Assembly: GCF_002844575.1 (NCBI RefSeq)
Contig: NZ_PIQO01000004.1
Location: 124,001-188,000 of the forward strand
DNA from: Heyndrickxia camelliae
GTDB lineage: Bacteria > Bacillota > Bacilli > Bacillales > Bacillaceae_C
Length of the DNA stretch: 64,000 nucleotides
Direction of reading: 5' to 3'
Made by a program: the position numbers and the translations under genes. The notes below the pieces were generated by a model that saw only the letters and a program-made list of their open reading frames with translations, was not told the origin of the DNA and ran no database searches. Shown in pieces: positions 28,571 through 38,952 of this stretch (the first letter of the stretch is position 1; each line of letters opens with the position of its first letter).

Positions 28571-29866
28571 ATGAAAACATTTTTGTCAGCCATCCAGTGG
28601 ATGGCTTTTATGATTGCCGGTTCTATTGCGGCACCAATCGCTATAGCTGATTTATTTCATTTAAATCCAATCGAAACGTCTGCGTTCGTACAAAGAACGA
28701 TTTTCGTATTAGGTATTGCTGGTTTATTACAAGGATTTATCGGTCATCGGCTTCCGGTTTCAGAAGGGCCTGCGGGCTTATGGTGGAGCGTTTTTGCTAT
28801 TTATGCCGGGTTTGTTGGAACTATATATTCCACTAGTATCGATTCGTTGAATGCGCTTTGCGGCGGCATGATTTTTAGTGGGATCGTTTTCTTTATCCTA
28901 TCCATGTTTGGGTTAATCGAAAAACTTGCCAAACTTTTCACCCCCACTGTAACTTTTATATATTTATTCTTGCTAATCCTGCAGCTAAGCGGTTCCTTTA
29001 TAAAAGGAATGCTCGGATTATCTGAAGAACAAGTACATATTCAACCATTGGTAGCTGTGTTATGTATCGCTATCATTCTTATAACCTTTTACCTAGGACA
29101 AGTGAAGATACAATGGGTACGTCAATTTTCGATTATGATTGGTTTATTAATCGGGTGGATTCTTTTTATCCTTTTCGGGCTTGCCCCAAAAGTTCCAAGC
29201 AGTCACGCAATCCTTTCTTTTCCAAAGCTTTTTCATTTTGGAAAGCCGAGCTTTGATGTTGGGGTATTAACCACCTCTTTCTTCATCACCATATTACTAA
29301 CAACCAATATGATTGCATCCATTCGCGTTATGGAAGAGGTACTGAAAAGTTCGCAATCTAAGCCTGTTAGCTATAAAAAATCCGGTTTTATTTCCGGTAT
29401 CAATCAAATACTAGGAGGGATCTTTTCTGCGATTGGCTCCGTTCCTATCTCTGGTTCTGCAGGCTTTGTGTCACAAACAGGTATTAAAAGCATAAAACCC
29501 TTTATTATTGGTGGGGTATTGGTAACAATTATTTCCTTGCTTCCGCCGCTGATGAACATTATGTCTGCACTTCCAGCACCGGTTGGATATGCAGTAACCT
29601 TTGTAATTTTCACGAAGATGATAGGGCTGGCGTTATCGGAAATCGAAAAAGTGACGGATCGTCAAATTACATACACCACGGCAGGAATTGCTTTAATGGT
29701 GGGTGTAGGAACAATGTTTTTACCTGCTGAAGCAACGGTTAAACTGCCTGCAGTTATCGGATCTCTTGTAAATAACGGACTTGTATTAGGAACGATTATT
29801 GCTATTCTTTCGGAGCAATACTTAAGATGGCAAAAGAAAAAGAAAGCATCGTCCCCTTCATCTTAA
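28571..29866 (+). CDS. NCS2 family uracil/purine permease
   Basis: 431 residues with about 13-14 membrane segments. NCS2 signature features: SGINQILGGIFSAIGSVPIS near residue 274, equivalent to the conserved NxGxxxxT-type loop, and GSAGFVSQTGIKS. ATG follows AAGGAGTTTT. Resembles the B. subtilis YwdJ-type branch more than UraA or PbuX; the transported base cannot be stated. Placed 40 bases after the GH18 gene, probably its own unit. Confidence 0.82.
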   Translation: MKTFLSAIQWMAFMIAGSIAAPIAIADLFHLNPIETSAFVQRTIFVLGIAGLLQGFIGHRLPVSEGPAGLWWSVFAIYAGFVGTIYSTSIDSLNALCGGMIFSGIVFFILSMFGLIEKLAKLFTPTVTFIYLFLLILQLSGSFIKGMLGLSEEQVHIQPLVAVLCIAIILITFYLGQVKIQWVRQFSIMIGLLIGWILFILFGLAPKVPSSHAILSFPKLFHFGKPSFDVGVLTTSFFITILLTTNMIASIRVMEEVLKSSQSKPVSYKKSGFISGINQILGGIFSAIGSVPISGSAGFVSQTGIKSIKPFIIGGVLVTIISLLPPLMNIMSALPAPVGYAVTFVIFTKMIGLALSEIEKVTDRQITYTTAGIALMVGVGTMFLPAEATVKLPAVIGSLVNNGLVLGTIIAILSEQYLRWQKKKKASSPSS

Positions 29867-29896
29867 GTTGCAGGAATCCAAAGAAAAGCGTACGAT

Positions 29897-29945
29897 TATA
29901 AGAAAAGCGGAAGCTCCTTGATCCATTGTGAGCTGCTGGCTTACA
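29897..29945. repeat. Possible remnant of AAGCGGAAGC-type dispersed repeat
   Basis: ATAAGAAAAGCGGAAGCTCC followed by TTGATCC resembles the start of a short repeat (GAAAAGCGGAAGCGCC...) that I recall as common between genes of Bacillus species. Only this beginning is recognisable. Assignment from memory, not checked. Confidence 0.3.
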
Positions 29946-30013
29946 CTATACTTAGCTTTACATGTATATAATTTCATGATTGAAAACTAACGAATAAACA
30001 TGGGGGTTTTTAA

Positions 30014-30427
30014 ATGACTATTGAAAATCCAAGCAGAGAAGAAATTAAAGCGATATTAAAAAAGGCTAAACGAATTGCGGTTGTAGGCTTAAGTGATAAT
30101 CCTGAACGAACATCGTACATGATATCAGAAGCTATGCAAAAAGCTGGATATGAAATTATTCCAGTCAATCCTTCTGTCGATCATGTATTAGGTGTGAAGG
30201 CAGTTTCGTCTCTAAAGGAAATCGAAGGTCATGTGGATATCGTCAATGTATTTCGCCGATCTGAATATCTACCGGAGATTGCCAAAGAATTTGCTGAAAT
30301 CGATGCTGATATATTTTGGGCACAATTAGGCCTTGAAAATGAAGAGGCATACCAATTTTTGAAAGATAAAGGATATACCGTCATTATGAATCGCTGTATT
30401 AAAGTAGAACACGCCTTAACAAAATGA
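30014..30427 (+). CDS. yneT: CoA-binding domain protein YneT
   Basis: 137-residue Rossmann-like CoA_binding protein. The nucleotide-binding start AKRIAVVGLSDNPERTSYMI and NPSVDHVLG block fit the YccU/YneT family; MNRCIKVEH near the C-terminus is also conserved. Immediately upstream of parE, as in B. subtilis. Biochemical role unknown. Confidence 0.92.
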   Translation: MTIENPSREEIKAILKKAKRIAVVGLSDNPERTSYMISEAMQKAGYEIIPVNPSVDHVLGVKAVSSLKEIEGHVDIVNVFRRSEYLPEIAKEFAEIDADIFWAQLGLENEEAYQFLKDKGYTVIMNRCIKVEHALTK

Positions 30428-30435
30428 GTTTCTTT

Positions 30436-30473
30436 AAACAAGCGTATTTCTTTTAAGGTACGCTTGTTTTTTA
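30436..30473 (+). terminator. yneT terminator
   Basis: AAACAAGCGTA and TACGCTTGTTT stem followed by TTTATTC. Confidence 0.88.
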
Positions 30474-30630
30474 TTCACATAAAGACACCCATGGTTTAAC
30501 TCGTATTCTGAAATTATTTGTATAGATTTTTGTAGAAAAAGCTTGCTTGGAAGTAAAATTTTTAAGGCGGTTGTTCAGTTCCGTTTAAAAAGTAATTTGC
30601 CAAATGCGAATTTATCGCTAAAATAGTTCA

Positions 30631-30678
30631 TAGACGCTTGTTCGGAATATGTTATAATGATAGGCGAACAAATGTTTG
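30631..30678 (+). promoter_or_regulatory. parE promoter with LexA (DinR) box
   Basis: TAGACG (30631-30636) and TATAAT (30653-30658) form a sigma A-like promoter with a 16-base spacer. CGAAC-AAAT-GTTTG at 30665-30678 fits the Gram-positive LexA box CGAAC-N4-GTTYG and overlaps the start region. This predicts SOS control of topoisomerase IV, which is known for parEC in B. subtilis. Confidence 0.75.
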
Positions 30679-30754
30679 TTATATCATTTTTATTATGTTT
30701 TCAAAGTTTTTTTATATAGAGAAAGAGAGTAGTGTTGTTGAAAGGGGAATTTTT

Positions 30755-32731
30755 GTGACAAAGAAACAGGACTTAATTGAGTATAACGATGATGCCATCC
30801 AGGTACTGGAGGGACTTGAAGCCGTTCGGAAACGTCCAGGCATGTACATAGGCTCCACAGACGCACGCGGATTACATCACCTAGTATATGAAATAGTCGA
30901 TAATTCGGTTGACGAGGCACTTGCCGGCAATGGTGACCATATTATTGTAAAAATCCATAAGGATAACAGTATTAGTGTCGATGATAAAGGGCGCGGTATG
31001 CCAACTGGAATGCATAAATTAGGGAAACCCACAACAGAAGTTATTTTCACTGTATTACATGCTGGCGGTAAATTTGGCCAAGGCGGATATAAAACATCTG
31101 GCGGATTACACGGTGTGGGTGCTTCTGTTGTAAATGCTCTATCCGAATGGCTGGTTGTAACCATTAAACGGGATGGATTTATATTTGAACAGCGTTTTAA
31201 AGACGGTGGAAAACCAGAGACTACCCTTGAAAAAATAGGGAAAACAAATCAAACAGGAACGAATATTCATTTTAAGCCTGATCCTACCATTTTTAGCACA
31301 ACGACCTTTAATTACGATACATTATGTGAACGGTTAAGAGAATCAGCCTTTCTTTTAAAAGGCTTGAAAATTGAGATTATCGATGAACGCTATGGCCAAA
31401 GCGACACCTTCCATTATCAAAACGGAATAGAAGCTTTCGTAGAATACTTAAATGAAGGAAAAGATGTTCTGCATCCTGTTGTCATGATTGAGGGTGAGGC
31501 AAGCGAAATCGAAGTAGAATTTGCTTTCCAATTTAATGACGGTTTTTCGGAAAATATTCTTTCTTTCGTTAATAATGTACGTACGAAGGACGGAGGTACC
31601 CATGAAGTAGGTGCTAAAACAGCGTTGACTCGTGTCATGAACGAGTATGCCCGCAAGGTTAACCTCTTGAAAGAGCGTGATAAAAATTTAGATGGAACAG
31701 ACATTCGTGAAGGACTATCTGCAATAGTATCTGTTCGTATTCCTGAAGAGCTTCTTCAATTTGAGGGACAAACGAAAGGGAAGCTAGGTACAAGTGAAGC
31801 GCGTTCTGCTGTTGATTCCGTCGTATCAGAGCATCTAGCTTATTTTCTCGAAGAGAATCCTGATGCCAGTAATTTATTAATTAAAAAAGCCATAAAAGCT
31901 GCTCAAGCGCGAGAAGCTGCTAGAAAAGCCAGAGAGGAAGCGCGCAGCGGGAAAAAGAAAAAGAAAGCGGAAAATATCCTGTCTGGAAAGCTTACTCCTG
32001 CACAATCACGAAACCCTGAGAAAAATGAATTATACCTAGTGGAGGGTGATTCGGCCGGCGGTTCGGCAAAACAAGGACGGGATCGTCGTTTTCAAGCTGT
32101 TCTCCCGCTTCGTGGAAAAGTAATCAATACGGAAAAGGCCAAGCTTCAAGATATTTTCAAGAATGAAGAAATCAATACCATCATTCATACGATTGGAGCG
32201 GGTGTCGGACCTGATTTTAATATAGAGGATGTTAATTATAACAAGGTAATTATCATGACGGATGCTGATACAGACGGTGCCCATATCCAGGTACTGCTGC
32301 TTACATTCTTTTACCGTTACATGCGGCCATTAATTGAAGCGGGCAAGGTTTATATTGCACTGCCGCCACTTTACAAAGTAAGTAAAGGAAGCGGTAAAAA
32401 AGAAGTAATCGAGTATGCATGGACTGAAAATGAACTGCAATCGGTTATTAAAAAGGTCGGAAGAGGTTACATGCTACAGCGCTATAAAGGTCTTGGTGAA
32501 ATGAATGCAGACCAATTATGGGAAACAACCATGGATCCCGAATCAAGAACTTTAATCCGTGTACGAATTGATGATGCTGCAAGAGCGGAACGGAGAGTCA
32601 CTACTTTAATGGGGGATAAAGTGGAACCTAGGCGAAAATGGATAGAAAATAATGTGGCCTTTGGTTTAGAAGAAGATCAAAGCATCTTGGAGAATGAAAA
32701 TCTTACGGTCGAAGGAGGGGAACATATCTAA
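30755..32731 (+). CDS. parE: DNA topoisomerase IV subunit B (ParE)
   Basis: ATPase subunit of topoisomerase IV, 658 residues. GHKL ATPase motifs: [43 protein letters not shown] motifs: [18 protein letters not shown] and [13 protein letters not shown]. The C-terminal [19 protein letters not shown] closes the family pattern. Start GTG 30755 follows AAAGGGGAA. Its TAA overlaps the parC start by one base. The SOS-type box upstream suggests induction after DNA damage. Confidence 0.97.
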   Translation: MTKKQDLIEYNDDAIQVLEGLEAVRKRPGMYIGSTDARGLHHLVYEIVDNSVDEALAGNGDHIIVKIHKDNSISVDDKGRGMPTGMHKLGKPTTEVIFTVLHAGGKFGQGGYKTSGGLHGVGASVVNALSEWLVVTIKRDGFIFEQRFKDGGKPETTLEKIGKTNQTGTNIHFKPDPTIFSTTTFNYDTLCERLRESAFLLKGLKIEIIDERYGQSDTFHYQNGIEAFVEYLNEGKDVLHPVVMIEGEASEIEVEFAFQFNDGFSENILSFVNNVRTKDGGTHEVGAKTALTRVMNEYARKVNLLKERDKNLDGTDIREGLSAIVSVRIPEELLQFEGQTKGKLGTSEARSAVDSVVSEHLAYFLEENPDASNLLIKKAIKAAQAREAARKAREEARSGKKKKKAENILSGKLTPAQSRNPEKNELYLVEGDSAGGSAKQGRDRRFQAVLPLRGKVINTEKAKLQDIFKNEEINTIIHTIGAGVGPDFNIEDVNYNKVIIMTDADTDGAHIQVLLLTFFYRYMRPLIEAGKVYIALPPLYKVSKGSGKKEVIEYAWTENELQSVIKKVGRGYMLQRYKGLGEMNADQLWETTMDPESRTLIRVRIDDAARAERRVTTLMGDKVEPRRKWIENNVAFGLEEDQSILENENLTVEGGEHI

Positions 32732-35169
32732 TGTCAACAGCTGAACGTTTTCAAGATTTACCTTTAGAAGAAGTAATTGGTGATCGTTTTGGCAGATACA
32801 GTAAATATATTATTCAAGATCGTGCCCTTCCCGATGCTAGGGACGGTCTAAAGCCCGTACAAAGACGTATTTTATACGCGATGCATGTAGAGGGAAACAC
32901 AGCAGATAAAGGATTCCGGAAATCTGCTAAAACAGTCGGAAATGTTATTGGTAATTACCATCCGCATGGGGATACCTCTGTCTATGATGCCATGGTGCGG
33001 ATGAGCCAGGATTGGAAAGTACGCAATGTTTTAGTAGAAATGCATGGTAACAACGGTAGTATTGATGGAGATCCTCCAGCTGCAATGCGTTATACCGAGG
33101 CACGTCTTTCGGCAATCGCATCCGAACTTTTACTGGATATTGAAAAGGACACAGTTGATTTCATTCCGAATTTCGATGATACATCCAAAGAACCAACCGT
33201 CTTACCAGCCCGTTTCCCAAATCTATTGGTAAATGGTTCAACCGGTATTTCAGCAGGTTATGCAACAGACATACCTCCACATCATCTTGGTGAGGTAATA
33301 GACGGAACCATTATGCGCATTGAGCGTCCTGATTGTACAGTAGAAGATCTTATGACAATCATTAAAGGGCCAGATTTCCCAACTGGCGGAATTATTCAAG
33401 GAATTGACGGAATTAAAAAAGCATATGAAACGGGAAAAGGAAAAATGGTAGTCCGCGGAAAGACTGTGATTGAAGATGTACGAGGCGGAAAACAGCAAAT
33501 TGTCATTACGGAAATACCATATGAAGTCAATAAAGCGAATTTAGTCAAGAAAATGGATGAATTAAGACTAGATCGAAAAGTAGAAGGTATTTCAGAAGTT
33601 CGTGACGAAACAGACCGAACAGGATTACGCATCGTGATAGAATTAAAAAAAGATGCTGATGCAGAAGGTGTCTTATACTATTTATTCAAAAATACCGACT
33701 TACAAGTATCTTATAACTTTAATATGGTTGCAATCCATGACCGCCGTCCAAAATTGCTCGGTATTCGTGAATTGCTGGACTCCTATATTGATCATCAAAA
33801 GGATGTTGTTACAAAGCGAACGAAATTCGATTTGCAAAAAGCAGTTGATCGTCAGCATATTGTAGATGGACTTATGAAGGCTTTATCTATTTTAGATGAA
33901 GTAATTGCAACTATTCGTAGTTCAAAAGATAAGCGTGATGCAAAGGATAACTTAATTACTAAATATGAATTTACTGAGCCCCAGGCAGAAGCCATTGTTT
34001 CGTTGCAACTTTATCGCTTAACCAATACAGACATTACTGCGCTTCAAAAAGAAGCAATGGAACTTAACAAAAAAATCGAAGAATTAACCGCTATTCTTGA
34101 TAGTGAAAAAAATTTATTAAAGGTCATCAAAAAAGAATTACAAGAAATTAAAAAGAAGTATGCCGATGAGCGCAGAACGAAAATTGAAGATGAAATTGAA
34201 GAAATTAAAATTAATTTAGAGGTAATGATTCCTAATGAAGATGTAATGGTTACCGTCACGAAAGATGGCTATGTAAAACGGACAAGTATTCGTTCTTATA
34301 CAGCGTCTAATGGGCTTGATTTAGCTATTAAAGAAACGGATCGCTTGTTATTCCAAGAAGAAGTAAATACAACTAATGTTATCTTGTTGTTTACAAATAA
34401 AGGGAATTACTTGTATTGTCCAGTGCATGAATTGCCGGATATACGTTGGAAAGACCTCGGACAGCATATAGCAAATATTGTCCCGATAGAAAGAGATGAA
34501 CAAATCGTTAAAGTTGTGAATATAGAGGATTTCTCTGCAGCGCAGTTCTTATTATTCGTAACGAAAAATGGCATGGTAAAAAAGACAGAGTTAAATCAAT
34601 ATAATGCACAAAGATATTCTAAACCGTTAGTTGCCATCAATTTAAAAGGCGATGATGAAGTAGTAGATGTTCATCTGACTGATGGAAAAATGGATGTATT
34701 CCTTGCAACTTATTTTGGCTATGGATTATGGTTCAATGAGGAAGAAGTAAATATTGTAGGAGCTAGAGCTGCTGGTGTGAAAGGAATTAATCTAAAAGAA
34801 GGCGATTTTGTCGTCTCCGGAAAAATTATTTCCAATCCTGAGAAGGAATTCATATTCATCGCTACTCAAAGAGGTGCGATCAAGAAGATGAAACTCTCTG
34901 AATTCGAAAAAACTACACGCGCAAAACGCGGAGTGGTAATGCTGCGAGAGTTAAAAAATAACCCACATCGAATTGCAGGTATGGATATTGTGGAACTGAA
35001 CGATTCAATCTTTGTCCAAACTGAAAAAAATAATATTGAACAGATTCATATCGGTGAAATGCGTGCAAACGATCGATATTCCAACGGTTCCTTTATTTTT
35101 GATGAGTCGGAAAACGGGGCTACTATTGTCATTTGGAAAGATACACTCTGCAAAAAAGAAGAAAACTAA
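32731..35169 (+). CDS. parC: DNA topoisomerase IV subunit A (ParC)
   Basis: Breakage-rejoining subunit, 812 residues. Catalytic tyrosine lies in [11 protein letters not shown] (about residue 121). The quinolone-determining region reads [14 protein letters not shown], with Thr and Asp where Gram-positive ParC commonly has Ser and Glu (S. aureus GrlA Ser80 and Glu84). A coiled coil and five or six beta-pinwheel repeats follow. Starts at the TAATG overlap with parE, so translation is coupled. Works with ParE to decatenate chromosomes. Confidence 0.97.
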   Translation: MSTAERFQDLPLEEVIGDRFGRYSKYIIQDRALPDARDGLKPVQRRILYAMHVEGNTADKGFRKSAKTVGNVIGNYHPHGDTSVYDAMVRMSQDWKVRNVLVEMHGNNGSIDGDPPAAMRYTEARLSAIASELLLDIEKDTVDFIPNFDDTSKEPTVLPARFPNLLVNGSTGISAGYATDIPPHHLGEVIDGTIMRIERPDCTVEDLMTIIKGPDFPTGGIIQGIDGIKKAYETGKGKMVVRGKTVIEDVRGGKQQIVITEIPYEVNKANLVKKMDELRLDRKVEGISEVRDETDRTGLRIVIELKKDADAEGVLYYLFKNTDLQVSYNFNMVAIHDRRPKLLGIRELLDSYIDHQKDVVTKRTKFDLQKAVDRQHIVDGLMKALSILDEVIATIRSSKDKRDAKDNLITKYEFTEPQAEAIVSLQLYRLTNTDITALQKEAMELNKKIEELTAILDSEKNLLKVIKKELQEIKKKYADERRTKIEDEIEEIKINLEVMIPNEDVMVTVTKDGYVKRTSIRSYTASNGLDLAIKETDRLLFQEEVNTTNVILLFTNKGNYLYCPVHELPDIRWKDLGQHIANIVPIERDEQIVKVVNIEDFSAAQFLLFVTKNGMVKKTELNQYNAQRYSKPLVAINLKGDDEVVDVHLTDGKMDVFLATYFGYGLWFNEEEVNIVGARAAGVKGINLKEGDFVVSGKIISNPEKEFIFIATQRGAIKKMKLSEFEKTTRAKRGVVMLRELKNNPHRIAGMDIVELNDSIFVQTEKNNIEQIHIGEMRANDRYSNGSFIFDESENGATIVIWKDTLCKKEEN

Positions 35170-35229
35170 TTTTTATTCATAAAGAGATTACAAGAATGGT
35201 ACTCACTACTGTTCGAATAATACCAAATT

Positions 35230-35263
35230 CAACTTGTCACTTTGGTGGCAAGTTGTTTTTTAT
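35230..35263 (+). terminator. parEC terminator
   Basis: CAACTTGTCA and TGGCAAGTTG stem with one G-U pair, followed by TTTTTTATT. Confidence 0.88.
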
Positions 35264-35340
35264 TAAAGGGAGGGAAAATTTACATACTTTCTAACTATTT
35301 GCCAATAATAGTAACAATCGGAGAAAAAGGAGATTATAGA

Positions 35341-36096
35341 ATGAAAAAAGAATATTTACTAGCCATTACGGCCTTTTTCATGCTGAGTTTTACAACTGTT
35401 GCTATTACTTATGCCGGTGAAGAAGCTACCCCAGTAAGCACCGTTATTAAAACATATAAAGAGGACATAAATGGGGATGGAAAAAAGGATAAGATTATAT
35501 TAAAAGGTATCCCATATCAAAAGGGACAAACTTTCTTTAAAAAAATATGGGCGGAAATTGTCTTTCCAAAGCATTCTAAAATAACTATTGATTATAGTCC
35601 AGGATTACAACCGAAAATTCAATTTGTTGATTTAAATCATGATGGGATTAAAGATATGCTAGCATCCAGTGCAACTGGAGGAAGCGGTGGCATATATCAT
35701 TATCATCTTAACACTATAAAAAATTATCAGGCAGTTGATATTCCATTGCCACCTCCAATAGATCTACAAGGGCAATTTGAAAATAACTTTAAAGCGATGC
35801 TAAATATTGCGGAAACAAAGGAAGTCATTCACTTAGACGTATCAAAGCGCAAAAAAGATTATGTACAAATAGGGCTATATCAGGAAAATGGTAAATTGAA
35901 TGAACCGTCCGAATTAATGATTGATCCCGTTGCCATGCATAAGATTGTAAAAGTGAAAGGAAAAGGTTACGGTCTAAAATCGTACAGACAAATTAGCGGA
36001 TCCTATCATGCTGATTTATTAGGCATACTAACAGCAACTTGGTTTTATGAAAATGGTAAGTGGGTATTAATCAAGACAAATTGGGTAAAAAGGTAA
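35341..36096 (+). CDS. Secreted protein with Ca-binding-loop-like motifs
   Basis: 251 residues with an N-terminal signal peptide (KKEYLLAITAFFMLSFTTVAITYAG), probably cleaved after an Ala near residue 24. The mature part contains DINGDGKKDKI and DLNHDGIKDML, two D-x-N-x-D-G loops like those of FG-GAP/VCBS or dockerin repeats, which bind Ca2+. No enzyme motif is visible. It lies where B. subtilis has ynfC. ATG follows AGGAG. The in-frame sequence upstream to 35242 lies in the terminator and is not used. Confidence 0.75.
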   Translation: MKKEYLLAITAFFMLSFTTVAITYAGEEATPVSTVIKTYKEDINGDGKKDKIILKGIPYQKGQTFFKKIWAEIVFPKHSKITIDYSPGLQPKIQFVDLNHDGIKDMLASSATGGSGGIYHYHLNTIKNYQAVDIPLPPPIDLQGQFENNFKAMLNIAETKEVIHLDVSKRKKDYVQIGLYQENGKLNEPSELMIDPVAMHKIVKVKGKGYGLKSYRQISGSYHADLLGILTATWFYENGKWVLIKTNWVKR

Positions 36097-36156
36097 CCGT
36101 TTCTAGGCAAGTATCATATACTGTGTTAAGTATATTGATTAAAGGGGATGCTTATC

Positions 36157-36627
36157 GTGAGCGAATGGACATCTGAAACATTTTCAGTGAATATTGCTCC
36201 TCCAGCGACAGCTTTTTACCCATTGGAAGGACGAAAATATACATTTTCACAGTCTGAATATACAGGGAACTTATTTTTATCCATTAGTAACCAATTTAGC
36301 AACTTAACAGTGGATTCAAATTTAACAGAAATCCTCCAAGCAGAATGGGTAACGTTCATGGGGGAATATGCTCTTAAAGGAAAAATAAGCATAAAGGGAT
36401 CCGATAACGACCGAAGGCTGACACAAGTCCGCTGCATGATATTTCAAAAAGATCTGCCAAAATTGATTCGGGCACTTGTAACAGCAGATCAGCAATTTCT
36501 TAAGAATTATCCGTTACTATTAGATGCACCAATTATGATTCATTTTGATACCATTTTCCCAGAATACAATGGGTCTATTCAGCTTGGGAGTCCTAGACAG
36601 TATCTAATGAATCCAATTGTCACATAA
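36157..36627 (+). CDS. Staygreen family protein
   Basis: 156 residues without signal or membrane segment. The opening TFSVNIAPPATAFYPLEGRK, the central LQAEWVTFMGEYALKGKIS, and the C-terminal LDAPIMIHFDTIFPEYNG with final GSPRQYLMN fit the bacterial members of the staygreen family, whose plant relatives extract Mg from chlorophyll. The bacterial role is unknown. I chose GTG 36157 because AAAGGGG is 9 bases from it and adjoins the ATG at 36148. Confidence 0.75.
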   Translation: MSEWTSETFSVNIAPPATAFYPLEGRKYTFSQSEYTGNLFLSISNQFSNLTVDSNLTEILQAEWVTFMGEYALKGKISIKGSDNDRRLTQVRCMIFQKDLPKLIRALVTADQQFLKNYPLLLDAPIMIHFDTIFPEYNGSIQLGSPRQYLMNPIVT

Positions 36628-36643
36628 AAAACTCTTTGGTTAT

Positions 36644-38281
<1,638 letters not shown>

Positions 38282-38402
38282 AATAGAAATACTAGGCATG
38301 AGATTGAATATTCAAGGAGTACAAATAGTATTAGGAAATAGACATACTAGTTTTTAATTGTGTAGCTGATCGAAAAAGCATGAATAACGAAGTTTAATAC
38401 AT

Positions 38403-38438
38403 AAAAATATGTAACTTTGACTAAGTTACATATTTTTA
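38403..38438 (+). terminator. glpK-side terminator
   Basis: AAAAATATGTAACT pairs with AGTTACATATTTTT around a short loop. It marks the left edge of the bla/mec-like region. Confidence 0.85.
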
Positions 38439-38467
38439 CTTTAAATAAGGATTCTTTATGATATAGT

Positions 38468-38489
38468 AAATACTACAAATGTAGTATTT
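38468..38489. promoter_or_regulatory. BlaI/MecI-type operator 1
   Basis: A 22-bp dyad: AAATACTACA-AA-TGTAGTATTT, perfect. It follows a TATAGT -10-like sequence. It lies 464 bases before the PBP gene. Confidence 0.85.
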
Positions 38490-38905
38490 GTATTCATTAA
38501 GTAATAAATTCCAGAATAACATGTTATTCAATTTGAATGGAATGTGTATATTGTCTATATGTTATATCTTATAATAGCTATTTCAACTGTTTCATTGATC
38601 TTTATCAAATGTTATGTTAATTAAATTACTACAAGTGTAGTATTTTCGGGTGATAAACAATGCATATACATTGAGTTAAACAAGAAAAATATTACAAGGG
38701 AACGATAATGGTTCCATTTCATTTCACTGTTTATTGACTATACAGAAGCGATTGTCCCTGGTGAATCACTAATGGATAGACCATGAAAATTTTGGGGAAT
38801 CTATTGAATTGTGTACAACGCACTCAATTAAAGAAATAATTCTAGAAATCAAAGAAAGATCCGACTCAGATGACGGAATTATTTTTGCGTGATTGCTGTT
38901 AAAAA
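38490..38905. other. Leader region of the PBP gene with a coding-like remnant
   Basis: About 415 bases without an intact gene. Contains operator 2 and, at about 38773-38892 on the plus strand, an open stretch reading DHENFGESIELCTTHSIKEI.. ending in GIIFA and a stop, with no usable start codon. This looks like the tail of a lost gene. No family could be assigned. Confidence 0.4.
38627..38642. promoter_or_regulatory. BlaI/MecI-type operator 2
   Basis: TACTACA-AG-TGTAGTA, perfect 7-base half sites with a 2-base spacer. Confidence 0.85.
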
Positions 38906-38921
38906 TACTACGTTTGTAGTA
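38906..38921. promoter_or_regulatory. BlaI/MecI-type operator 3, at the PBP gene
   Basis: TACTACG-TT-TGTAGTA, one mismatch in the left half. It lies 32 bases before the start of the PBP gene. Confidence 0.8.
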
Positions 38922-38952
38922 ATTTGATTCGAGGAGATGGAGGGAAAGTAGG

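Noticed and set aside
35242..35340. N-terminal extension of the secreted Ca-loop protein
   Set aside because: Would place the start in the parC terminator; the ATG at 35341 has AGGAG and a clean signal peptide.
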